Positions 1 to 5,277 of a stretch of DNA of 6,586 bases are shown in pieces. The stretch spans positions 1 through 6,586 of the forward strand of contig JANQSQ010000108.1 of the NCBI GenBank assembly GCA_028283985.1, in the 5' to 3' direction. The notes beneath the pieces were generated by a model. It had not been told where the DNA came from, did not search any database, and saw nothing but the letters and a program-made list of their open reading frames with translations. The translations under genes were made by a program, and so were the position numbers. Within the stretch, counting starts at the first letter, position 1. Every line of letters starts with the position of its first letter. This DNA is from Rhodothermales bacterium. Lineage in GTDB: Bacteria; Bacteroidota; Rhodothermia; Rhodothermales; VXPQ01.

Positions 1-155
1 ACGCCAGCATACTGCCATCGGGCGAAAAGGCTACCGAACGAACATCCCGAATATGCCCCGCGAGCGTTGCGGCGGTAGATCCCGTAGCCACATTCCACAG
101 CCTGACGGTCCCGTCACGGGACCCGGACGCCACCATACTGCTATCGGGCGAAAAG
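1..155 (-). repeat. Near-identical DNA segments encoding successive WD40 blades
   Basis: Positions 1-29 and 127-155 match at 27 of 29 bases, with a 126-base (42-codon) offset. They encode the 'FSPD-x-SM-x-A' strand of two consecutive WD40 repeats. Such high DNA identity suggests recent internal duplication or homogenisation of blades. Further repeats probably continue to the left of the window. Confidence 0.8.
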
Positions 156-391
156 ACCGCCGAATGGACCCAATGCTTATGCCCGACACCGGTGGTAATC
201 GGCCAACTCCTTGCCAGCTGACCAAAGCTCCGTCCGTGTACAAATGGCGTAGCCGCCAACAAAAGACCCACAAGCACATACTTGCCCGGCCTAAAGGCAG
301 GAAACACCGTACGGCGCTCATGCTGTCTGGCGCAAAGGCCATCTGCGCGAATCGGTCGGGATCCGCAAACGCGAAATGGAGGATACATCAT
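1..391 (-). CDS. Exported or membrane-anchored WD40-repeat protein, N-terminal part (3' end outside window)
   Basis: Reading the minus strand from ATG at 391-389 gives 130 codons that stay open to the left edge. Residues about 39-52 form a hydrophobic stretch (YVLVGLLLAATPFVHG) that looks like a signal peptide or anchor. WD40 repeats follow: residues about 70-104 hold 'GHKHWVHSAVFSPD' then 'SGSRDGTVRLWNVATG', and the next repeat begins 'AGHIRDVRSVAFSPDG' at 111. The repeat pitch is 42 residues, normal for WD40. Such propellers are protein-interaction platforms; the partner is unknown. AGGAG lies about 5 bases before the ATG-ATG pair at 391/388, which supports that start. It leaves an unusually long, Arg-rich stretch of about 36 residues before the hydrophobic segment. 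GTG at 307-305 would instead give a textbook signal peptide (MFPAFRPGKYVLVGLLLA) but has only a weak ribosome site. The fold is sure; start and function are not. Confidence 0.85.
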   Translation of the reverse strand, partial: MMYPPFRVCGSRPIRADGLCARQHERRTVFPAFRPGKYVLVGLLLAATPFVHGRSFGQLARSWPITTGVGHKHWVHSAVFSPDSSMVASGSRDGTVRLWNVATGSTAATLAGHIRDVRSVAFSPDGSMLA

Positions 392-516
392 CTCTCTCCT
401 GCCGCCTTGTGGAAATGAAAATGGGGAATCTTCCGAATGACGAGCCGCCTGCACGGCATATGATCGCAATGCATTCCCCGAAGCCCATGGGAACGACCGC
501 AGGAGTGACGATCCCT

Positions 517-537
517 GAAACGTCACAAGTTTCGAAA
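517..537. promoter_or_regulatory. Inverted repeats at the WD40 gene transcription start (possible operator)
   Basis: GAAAC (517-521) and GTTTC (529-533) form an inverted repeat with a 7-base gap. The overlapping 8-base palindrome TTTCGAAA lies at 530-537. Together they abut the leftward TATAAT box and cover its expected start point, a position where a repressor would block transcription. No regulator gene is visible in the window, so the operator role is inference only. Confidence 0.25.
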
Positions 538-567
538 ATTATACGCGGGGCTCCTACCCAAAGTCAA
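538..567 (-). promoter_or_regulatory. Promoter for the WD40 gene (sigma70-like)
   Basis: On the minus strand TTGACT (567-562) is followed by an 18-base spacer and a perfect TATAAT (543-538). The -35 box matches TTGACA at 5 of 6 bases. Transcription would start near 531, giving a leader of about 140 bases before ATG 391. The same bases can be partly read as the Bacteroidota-type pattern (TTTG, then TAnnTTTG): 'TTTG' lies at the -35 and 'TAATTTTC' at the -10, one mismatch from consensus, but the spacing between them (17 or 23 bases depending on which TTTG is used) is not ideal. Confidence 0.5.
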
Positions 568-610
568 ACTTCCTGAACGAATTCGCCTGTCTTTTATCCG
601 GAAGCGTGCA

Positions 611-616
611 TATAAT
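611..616 (+). promoter_or_regulatory. Possible -10 box for the 694-3067 operon
   Basis: A perfect TATAAT at 611-616 sits in an AT-rich stretch. No good TTGACA-like -35 box is found 16-18 bases upstream (the best placed hexamer is TGTCTT at 588-593), and no TAnnTTTG element follows. If used, transcription starts near 623 and leaves a leader of about 70 bases that contains the hairpin at 634-657. Confidence 0.3.
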
Positions 617-633
617 GCATATCATAATAAAAC

Positions 634-657
634 GCCGGGGCCGAAGGCGGCCACGGC
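634..657 (+). other. GC-rich hairpin in the operon leader
   Basis: GCCG-G-GGCC (634-642) pairs with GGCC-A-CGGC (649-657): two 4-bp GC blocks with one mismatch around a 6-base loop. It lies between the candidate -10 box and the GTG start at 694. On the plus strand no T run follows, so it is not a standard terminator in that direction. On the minus strand it is followed by CGTTTTATTAT, which is terminator-like, although no leftward gene ends here. It could affect mRNA stability or be incidental. Confidence 0.3.
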
Positions 658-693
658 ATATCCCGCGCTCAAAGAACCACTGGAATCTGAGAC

Positions 694-1173
694 GTGAAAC
701 GGATTCGTTCACTGCTATTGGTAATATTTCTTTTGGGCGTTCTGGGCGCCGGCAGCGAGTTGATCCTGCTGGGCCACTATGAGGAGCCGTGGCAAATCGT
801 GCCGCTTGGACTGATGGGACTGAGTCTGGCGGTTCTCGCTGTCCGGCTTTTTCGCAACGACGCGCGAGCCCTGCGCGTTTTCCGGATATGCATGCTTCTG
901 TTCGTCGCCGCGGGCATCCTGGGCGTTTATCTGCACTACCAAAGCAATGTCGAATTCGAATTGGAAATGAACCCCGCAGCTGCGGGATGGGAATTGATCC
1001 GGGAGTCTCTGACCGGAGCGATGCCGGCCCTGGCGCCCGGAACCATGGTGCATCTCGGACTCATCGGACTCCTCTACACCTGGCGGCATCCGATATTCTC
1101 TCCCTCCCGGAACAGGGCAGATACATCCCTGGAAACAAACGAGACAAAGCCATCACACGAGGAAAAACAATGA
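694..1173 (+). CDS. Small multi-pass membrane protein of unknown family
   Basis: This 159-residue protein is not one I recognise. About four hydrophobic helices can be seen: residues 6-27, 33-53, 62-82 and 117-130. A charged loop (RLFRNDARALR) separates helices 2 and 3. An acidic segment at 84-105 (with 'VEFELEMN') lies between helices 3 and 4. The C-terminus (about 131-159) is hydrophilic and rich in Glu, Lys and Thr. The start is GTG at 694, giving MKRIRS before helix 1, which is a positive-inside signal; GGA at 682-684 and GAGA at 689-692 are possible but poor ribosome sites. Its stop overlaps the next start in an ATGA (1170-1173), so translation is probably coupled to the secreted HhH protein. 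An anchoring or partner role for that protein is possible, but no catalytic motif is visible. Confidence 0.8.
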   Translation: MKRIRSLLLVIFLLGVLGAGSELILLGHYEEPWQIVPLGLMGLSLAVLAVRLFRNDARALRVFRICMLLFVAAGILGVYLHYQSNVEFELEMNPAAAGWELIRESLTGAMPALAPGTMVHLGLIGLLYTWRHPIFSPSRNRADTSLETNETKPSHEEKQ

Positions 1174-1832
1174 CACAACGCATCCCGGCCCGACTGTTCG
1201 TACTGCTTGCAGCGCTTGCCCTGCCCACCGCCATTGCCGCCAAGGCCCAGGTGGGGCAGAACATGGGGGTGCTCAACCCGAACACGGCCGCCGAATCCGA
1301 ACTTGCAGCGCTGCCCCATATGAATGCAGCGAAGGCGGACTCGATCGTTGCAGGGCGTCCGTTTACGGATATGCTTGAGGTCAACGCGCTGATCGGGGCA
1401 TCGTTGGATGAAACCCGGCAGGACGAACTGTACGCCCGGCTTTTCCTCCCTCTGAACCTGAATGACACAAGCAGAGACGAAATTCTCCTGGTTCCCGGAG
1501 TCGGCAACCGGATGGCCCATGAGTTCGACGAATACAAACCGTACGCCCACATGGCCGAATTCCGCCGGGAAATAGGCAAATATGTAGACGACGAGGAGGT
1601 GGCGCGACTGGAGCAGTTCGTCTTCGTGCCGATCGATCTGAACACGGCCAGCGACGAAGACATTCTTACGATTCCGAATCTGGGCAACCGGATGCTTCAT
1701 GAATTCAAGGAATACCGGCCGTACAGCCGAATCGAACAGTTTCGCCGGGAGATAGGCAAGTATGTCGATGACGACGAAGTCGCGCGCCTGGAACGCTATG
1801 TGGAAATTCGGTCTCAGGATCAAGCCGAATGA
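1170..1832 (+). CDS. Secreted protein with three ComEA-like helix-hairpin-helix units
   Basis: ATG at 1170 overlaps the previous stop, with AGGA about 7 bases upstream; the product has 220 residues. Residues 1-26 are a signal peptide (MTQRIPARLFVLLAALALP, cleavage likely after A24-K25-A26). The rest is three 60-residue units at 34-93, 94-153 and 154-213. Each opens with 'LN-x-N/D-T/A' and a 'LP/VP/IP' hairpin, as in ComEA-type HhH domains, which bind DNA during uptake. Units 2 and 3 share about 36 of 60 residues, including FRREIGKYVDD. Only unit 2 keeps the Gly-x-Gly hairpin (PGVGN); unit 1 has HMN and unit 3 NLG. The units are rich in Asp and Glu (YVDDEEVARLE), which is odd for a DNA-backbone binder. 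Extracytoplasmic DNA binding is the family expectation, but a protein-interaction role is equally plausible. An in-frame upstream extension from 789 is open but would overlap the membrane protein and lose the signal peptide. Confidence 0.85.
   Translation: MTQRIPARLFVLLAALALPTAIAAKAQVGQNMGVLNPNTAAESELAALPHMNAAKADSIVAGRPFTDMLEVNALIGASLDETRQDELYARLFLPLNLNDTSRDEILLVPGVGNRMAHEFDEYKPYAHMAEFRREIGKYVDDEEVARLEQFVFVPIDLNTASDEDILTIPNLGNRMLHEFKEYRPYSRIEQFRREIGKYVDDDEVARLERYVEIRSQDQAE
1449..1808 (+). repeat. Tandem 180-bp coding repeat (HhH units 2 and 3)
   Basis: Two adjacent 180-base units (1449-1628 and 1629-1808) encode HhH units 2 and 3. GGCAACCGGATG recurs at 1503 and 1683 exactly 180 bases apart, and the TTCCGCCGGGAAATAGGCAA-like stretch recurs with a few third-position changes. 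Unit 1 is clearly older and more diverged, so the last two arose by a later duplication. Confidence 0.8.
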
Positions 1833-3067
1833 AAATCGCTCTTCTCGGTTTCGGTACCCGCGGGGATGTGCAGCCGTACGTCGCTCTCGGCAAGGCGCTG
1901 AAGGCGCGCGGCCACGACATCCTGCTGGGAGCTCCCGACAATTTCAGGGACTGGGTCGAAGGACATGGGCTGAAGTTTCACGGCCTCGGAATCGACATGG
2001 AGGCATTTCTCCGGTCTCCTGAAATCCGCCGCGTCATGGCCGGAAATTGGTTCGCGCTCGCCAAGATCTGGCGGCAGACGATTCACCCTATGGTGCTGAA
2101 CCTTCTGGAGAACACCTGGGAAGCCGGAAAGGATGCGGATGCGATCGTCTATCATCCCAAAGTCGTCGGCGCCACGGATGTCTCGGAAGCCACCGGCGCG
2201 CGCCTGGCGTGCGCCGCCCCGATCCCGCTTTTCCCTACCGGAGAATTCCCGCTGCTCACCCCAAAGCGGAACTTCGGCGCCCGGCTTAACCGCTTCACCT
2301 ACAACGGGTATTACCTGGCCCGACCACCGTATTTGAAAATCATCAACCGCTGGCGCTCGGAGTCCCTGGGGCTCGGTAAAGGACCGGCGCTGGCTCCCCT
2401 TGGGGGCTACAAGGGCGGCATGGCGACACGGATATGCGCCGTTTCCCCGTCCGTCATACCCCGCCCGGACGATTGGGGCGAGGACATGCACATGACCGGG
2501 TACTGGTTTCTCGACGAAGGGCGCGACTGGCGCCCGGACCCCGCCCTCGCCGAGTTCCTCGACGCCGGCGATCCGCCCGTGTATATCGGCTTCGGATCCA
2601 TGACCACGCAGCGCCCCGACCATCTCGCGCGGCAGATCGTCGAGGGAGTGCGACGCGCCGGCGCGCGGGCTCTTCTGGCTACGGGCTGGGGCGGCCTGGA
2701 AAAATTGGAAGTTCCCGAAACGGTGCATGTGATCGAGGGAGCTCCGCATGACGCCTTGTTCCGGCATGTCAGCGCAGTCGTCCACCATGGCGGAGCGGGA
2801 ACGACGGCGGCCGGCTTGCGATCCGGCCGGCCGGCACTGGTGTGTCCTCTGGCCGTCGATCAACCTTTCTGGGGGCGCCGTGTGCGGGCGTTAGGCTGCG
2901 GCCCTGAACCGCAGCGACTCAAGCGCCTGACCGCCGATTCCTTCGCGCGCGGATTGGAAGACCTGGTCCGAAACGACTCGTACCGCACCCGCGCGACCGA
3001 CATCGCCCGGGCCATCGCCAGCGAAGACGGCATTGGCCGCGCCATCGAGATCATCACCGAAGGATAG
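1829..3067 (+). CDS. GT1-family glycosyltransferase (sterol/lipid glucosyltransferase-like)
   Basis: This 412-residue enzyme has a two-domain GT-B architecture of normal length for the family. The N-terminal domain begins MKIALLGFGTRGDVQPYVAL; the G-x-RGD-x-QP motif at residues 9-16 is typical of the GT28-like N-terminal domain of sterol 3-beta-glucosyltransferases and related antibiotic glycosyltransferases. The C-terminal nucleotide-sugar domain has 'YIGFGSM' at 252-258, 'VVHHGGAGTT' at 317-326 and 'DQPFWGRRV' at 344-352. The HxGGxGT and DQ elements bind the sugar nucleotide, usually UDP-glucose. The acceptor is probably a hydrophobic molecule such as a sterol, hopanoid, carotenoid or other lipid, but it cannot be fixed from the sequence. 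ATG overlaps the preceding stop (ATGA, 1829-1832), and AGGAT at 1816-1820 is the ribosome site. No signal peptide is present, so it acts in the cytoplasm or at the inner membrane face. Confidence 0.9.
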   Translation: MKIALLGFGTRGDVQPYVALGKALKARGHDILLGAPDNFRDWVEGHGLKFHGLGIDMEAFLRSPEIRRVMAGNWFALAKIWRQTIHPMVLNLLENTWEAGKDADAIVYHPKVVGATDVSEATGARLACAAPIPLFPTGEFPLLTPKRNFGARLNRFTYNGYYLARPPYLKIINRWRSESLGLGKGPALAPLGGYKGGMATRICAVSPSVIPRPDDWGEDMHMTGYWFLDEGRDWRPDPALAEFLDAGDPPVYIGFGSMTTQRPDHLARQIVEGVRRAGARALLATGWGGLEKLEVPETVHVIEGAPHDALFRHVSAVVHHGGAGTTAAGLRSGRPALVCPLAVDQPFWGRRVRALGCGPEPQRLKRLTADSFARGLEDLVRNDSYRTRATDIARAIASEDGIGRAIEIITEG

Positions 3068-3091
3068 GCTATTCTGTATATTCAGTCCATC

Positions 3092-3112
3092 AAGGGCGCT
3101 TCTGCATCCCTT
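3092..3112 (+). terminator. Weak inverted repeat after the glycosyltransferase gene
   Basis: AAGGG (3092-3096) and CCCTT (3108-3112) can form a 5-bp stem with an 11-base loop, followed by only one more T. It lies 25 bases past the glycosyltransferase stop. It is too weak to call a terminator with confidence. A TATATT at 3077-3082 could be a -10 box for the esterase gene, but it has no matching -35. Read-through from the operon into the esterase gene is therefore possible. Confidence 0.15.
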
Positions 3113-3171
3113 TCGATGAATACCCGACGAGGCGCACCCATGCATCATTCTCGCAAGCAAACCATCGTCTC

Positions 3172-3909
3172 ATGCGTAATCCCGTTCACAGACCAGCACT
3201 CCTTTCGGTACTTTTAGCCCTGATCCTGACCGGCGGCTGCGCCGGAGAAGAAGACGCTCCGGAAGCTGCCGATACGCAGCCGACTCCCGCCATACGCATT
3301 GTCTTCTTCGGGGACTCCATCACCGAAGCAGGCGTCTTTCCGGGAGGATATGTCACCCTGGCGTCGGAAGCCCTGACGGAACAATACCCCGGAGGCACGG
3401 TCGAGGTGATCGGCGCGGGCATAAGCGGGCATAAGGTGCCCGATCTGCAGGAACGACTCGACCGCGATGTGCTGGTCCACGATCCCACGCATGTAGTGAT
3501 CTATATCGGCATCAACGATGTCTGGCACTTTTATGAATTCGATCACGTCACGGGCACGGAGCGGGAAGTATTCGAGGAAGGATTGCACGATCTGATCTCA
3601 ACCATGCAGGGTGCGGGCATACATGTTTCCCTGTGCACCCCCAGCGTGATCGGAGAAGACCCGGCCAGTGACACGGAGGTCAACCGGGCGCTCATGGAAT
3701 ACGCGGATATTTCGCGTGCCGTGGCGGAAACTTCCGGAGCTACCCTGTGCGACTTGCGGGCCGCATTCGAGGACCACCTCGCAGCACACAATCCCGATAA
3801 ACGCTACGAGGGGGTGCTGACCACCGACGGCGTGCACCTCAACGAGGAGGGTAACCGGTTCGTCGCCGACCTGATGCTGGAGCATCTGGAACGGCTGCTC
3901 GAGCAGTGA
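3172..3909 (+). CDS. SGNH/GDSL-family esterase, probable lipoprotein
   Basis: The product has 245 residues and all four SGNH blocks. Block I is 'FFGDSITEAG' with the nucleophile Ser49. Block II is 'GAGISGHK' with Gly86. Block III is 'YIGINDVW' with Asn115. Block V is 'TTDGVHLNEEGN' with Asp219 and His222. The family hydrolyses ester bonds, including acyl groups on lipids and acetyl groups on xylan or pectin; which one applies here is not readable. The N-terminus (MRNPVHRPALLSVLLALILTGGC) is a lipoprotein-type signal with Cys23. The lipobox is imperfect (Thr at -3 instead of Leu). The acidic 'AGEED' after the Cys resembles the surface-export signal of Bacteroidota lipoproteins. ATG 3172 has no Shine-Dalgarno site, and no other in-frame start is seen back to 3109. 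It lies 104 bp after the glycosyltransferase gene on the same strand and converges on the GH16 gene. Confidence 0.9.
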   Translation: MRNPVHRPALLSVLLALILTGGCAGEEDAPEAADTQPTPAIRIVFFGDSITEAGVFPGGYVTLASEALTEQYPGGTVEVIGAGISGHKVPDLQERLDRDVLVHDPTHVVIYIGINDVWHFYEFDHVTGTEREVFEEGLHDLISTMQGAGIHVSLCTPSVIGEDPASDTEVNRALMEYADISRAVAETSGATLCDLRAAFEDHLAAHNPDKRYEGVLTTDGVHLNEEGNRFVADLMLEHLERLLEQ

Positions 3910-3972
3910 GGCGCAAAGCCGACCGGTCTGCACACCCACATACCCTCCCGATCCAGGGCCTGTTAACACTAT

Positions 3973-3987
3973 GCAGCGGCGCGCTGC
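3973..3987. terminator. Hairpin in the convergent esterase/GH16 gap
   Basis: GCAGCG (3973-3978) and CGCTGC (3982-3987) form a perfect 6-bp stem with a 3-base loop. It lies 63 bases past the esterase stop and 5 bases past the GH16 stop. Neither strand has a T run after it, so intrinsic termination would be weak. Its position between convergent genes favours a shared terminator role. Confidence 0.3.
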
Positions 3988-3992
3988 GGGGC

Positions 3993-5186
3993 CTACTTGA
4001 CGAGCAGCATCCTTTTCGTCAAAACCGCTTCGGGCGTGGACAGTTCGTACAGGTACACGCCCGTCGGCAAGCCCTTCGCGTCGAAAATCTCCGTATGGCT
4101 TCCTGGCGCCCGCACGCCATCGACGAGCACCGCCACCTCCCTACCGACCGCATCGTACACGGCAAGGCGGACATGGCCCGCGCGGGGCAGCGTAAAACGA
4201 ATGGACGTTTCGGGATTGAACGGATTGGGATAGTTCTGATCGAGCCGGATGCTTGCAGGCAACTCTTCGGATTCGGCGCTGACCACCCCGGCGCATTCGT
4301 ACACACGCACATAATCGACTTGCAGACGCTGGGGCCAGATGTTCGGATCTATCCCCTGCTGCCCGCCCCAGGTCCCGCCCACGGCGATATTGAAAATCAA
4401 ATGGAACGGGTGATCGAACGGCCATTCCCGGTCACTGGCAGCCGGATTGGTCAAGCGTTCGTTCCGAAACGTAAAATAATGCGTGTCATTGACATAGCCG
4501 CGTATATCGGACGGCGTCCATTCCACCGCATACACATTGAATTCCGAACGAGCTGTCCGCACCGTCTTGAATGCGCCCTTTTGCGTGCCCCTCAAATGAT
4601 TGTATGCTGCCGTATGCACGGTGAAATGCACCTTGTCCGGATCGAATCCCACATGCTCCATGATGTCGATCTCGCCGGCCCGGGGCCACCCTCCATATCG
4701 GCTCAGATCCGGCAGCATCCATATGGCGGGCCATGTTCCTCTGCCGGACGGCAGGATAGCGCTGGCCTCGAACCGGCCGTATGTCCATTCCTGCTTGGAA
4801 AGCAAACGGGTGGACGTATATCTTTTGCCTGAATAGGTCTCCCGGTGCGCCTCGATGATCAGGACGCCATCTTCGACCCGAGCATTCTTCGAACGTTCTG
4901 CAGTGTAAAACTGCAACTCCTGGTTGCCCCATCCGTGTCCTCCTGTTTCATAACGCCAATTCGAAGCGTTCGGGAGCCCATCCTCGTCGAATTCGTCGCT
5001 CCATACCAGATCGCCCACTTCACAAGTGCCTGATCCGGACCTGGATTCCGGGTCGGACGCTTCCACCGGCAGGGCGTTTACACCGAATAGACACGCCAGG
5101 ACCGGCAAAAACAAATACCGTATACAGGACACTCCGATCAAAACCTCTTCGTTCAGCACTTCACTTTTGCGCGGATAGGATGTCAT
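3993..5186 (-). CDS. GH16 endo-beta-1,3-glucanase (laminarinase-like) with T9SS sorting domain
   Basis: This 397-residue protein hydrolyses internal beta-glucosidic bonds, most likely in beta-1,3-glucans such as laminarin. The GH16 domain spans about residues 59-297: 'LVWSDEFDEDG' at 60-70, 'GWGNQELQFYT' at 85-95, 'GTWPAIWMLP' at 150-159, then the catalytic 'GEIDIMEHVG' at 171-180 (nucleophile Glu172, Asp174, acid/base Glu177). 'AVGGTWGG' and 'VDYVRVYE' close the domain. The GWGN-ELQ-YT and E-x-D-x-x-E signatures are those of laminarinases rather than kappa-carrageenases. Residues about 313-397 form a type IX sorting domain (LDQNYPNPFNPET; ending YLYELSTPE and KRMLLVK), so the enzyme should be exported by T9SS. 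ATG 5186 is the first possible start, an in-frame TGA lying just upstream, but it has no ribosome site and gives an 18-residue extension. GTG at residue 19 would give a typical signal peptide (MSCIRYLFLPVLACLFG). It lies 91 bp downstream of the sulfatase gene. Confidence 0.93.
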   Translation of the reverse strand: MTSYPRKSEVLNEEVLIGVSCIRYLFLPVLACLFGVNALPVEASDPESRSGSGTCEVGDLVWSDEFDEDGLPNASNWRYETGGHGWGNQELQFYTAERSKNARVEDGVLIIEAHRETYSGKRYTSTRLLSKQEWTYGRFEASAILPSGRGTWPAIWMLPDLSRYGGWPRAGEIDIMEHVGFDPDKVHFTVHTAAYNHLRGTQKGAFKTVRTARSEFNVYAVEWTPSDIRGYVNDTHYFTFRNERLTNPAASDREWPFDHPFHLIFNIAVGGTWGGQQGIDPNIWPQRLQVDYVRVYECAGVVSAESEELPASIRLDQNYPNPFNPETSIRFTLPRAGHVRLAVYDAVGREVAVLVDGVRAPGSHTEIFDAKGLPTGVYLYELSTPEAVLTKRMLLVK

Positions 5187-5218
5187 GATTCAATCGTTGA
5201 AATAAGCGGGGAAACATT

Positions 5219-5237
5219 GCGGATTCGGGGCATCCGC
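5219..5237 (-). other. Hairpin between the sulfatase and GH16 genes
   Basis: GCGGAT and ATCCGC (5219-5224 and 5232-5237) pair perfectly over 6 bp with a 7-base loop. On the minus strand the hairpin is 40 bases past the sulfatase stop and about 33 bases before the GH16 ATG, followed by AATGTTTCCCC. That is a poor T tract, so it could be a partial terminator, an mRNA processing or stability element, or chance. No convincing separate promoter for GH16 was found in this 91-bp gap, which favours co-transcription. Confidence 0.3.
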
Positions 5238-5277
5238 GGAGAGGAGGCGCCCTTCGGGAGACTACAAGGGGTTCGCT

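Larger units (their letters stand above)
392..693. other. Divergent intergenic region (302 bp), non-coding
   Basis: This gap separates the minus-strand WD40 gene from the plus-strand operon. It is locally more AT-rich around 530-632. I see a strong leftward promoter candidate (538-567), a palindrome at its expected transcription start (517-537), a weak rightward -10 box (611-616) and a GC-rich hairpin (634-657). The short open frames that cross it show no recognisable protein features. No tRNA, attachment site or CRISPR-type repeat was seen. Confidence 0.7.

Noticed and set aside
53..576. Two plus-strand open frames (53-418 and 376-576) over the WD40 start and upstream region
   Set aside because: The first is antisense to the WD40 coding frame; the second overlaps the promoter region and shows no ribosome site or protein features.
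392..693. CRISPR, tRNA or mobile-element remnants in the intergenic region
   Set aside because: No regularly spaced direct repeats, cloverleaf or terminal inverted repeats with target duplications were seen; only short isolated inverted repeats occur.
789..1169. N-terminal extension of the HhH protein upstream of ATG 1170
   Set aside because: It would overlap the membrane protein almost completely, reads as Arg/Ser/Pro-rich shadow sequence and would bury a clear signal peptide; the ATGA overlap with AGGA upstream fits 1170 much better.
1074..1823. Minus-strand open frame of 249 codons opposite the HhH gene
   Set aside because: The repeated look of its protein is only the mirror of the 180-base HhH duplication on the plus strand.
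1820..2863. Long minus-strand open frame (347 codons) opposite the glycosyltransferase gene
   Set aside because: It shadows a gene with clear GT-B motifs, has low-complexity Arg/Gly/Ala-rich composition and no recognisable domain; GC-rich coding DNA often leaves such antisense frames open.
3140..3171. ATG at 3140 as an upstream start for the SGNH esterase
   Set aside because: It is in a different frame from the esterase (32 bases before 3172) and that frame soon meets a stop.
3906..4832. Plus-strand open frame of 308 codons opposite the GH16 gene
   Set aside because: The minus strand encodes an unmistakable GH16 catalytic domain and T9SS tail; the plus frame shows no conserved motif and has His/Arg/Pro-rich shadow composition.
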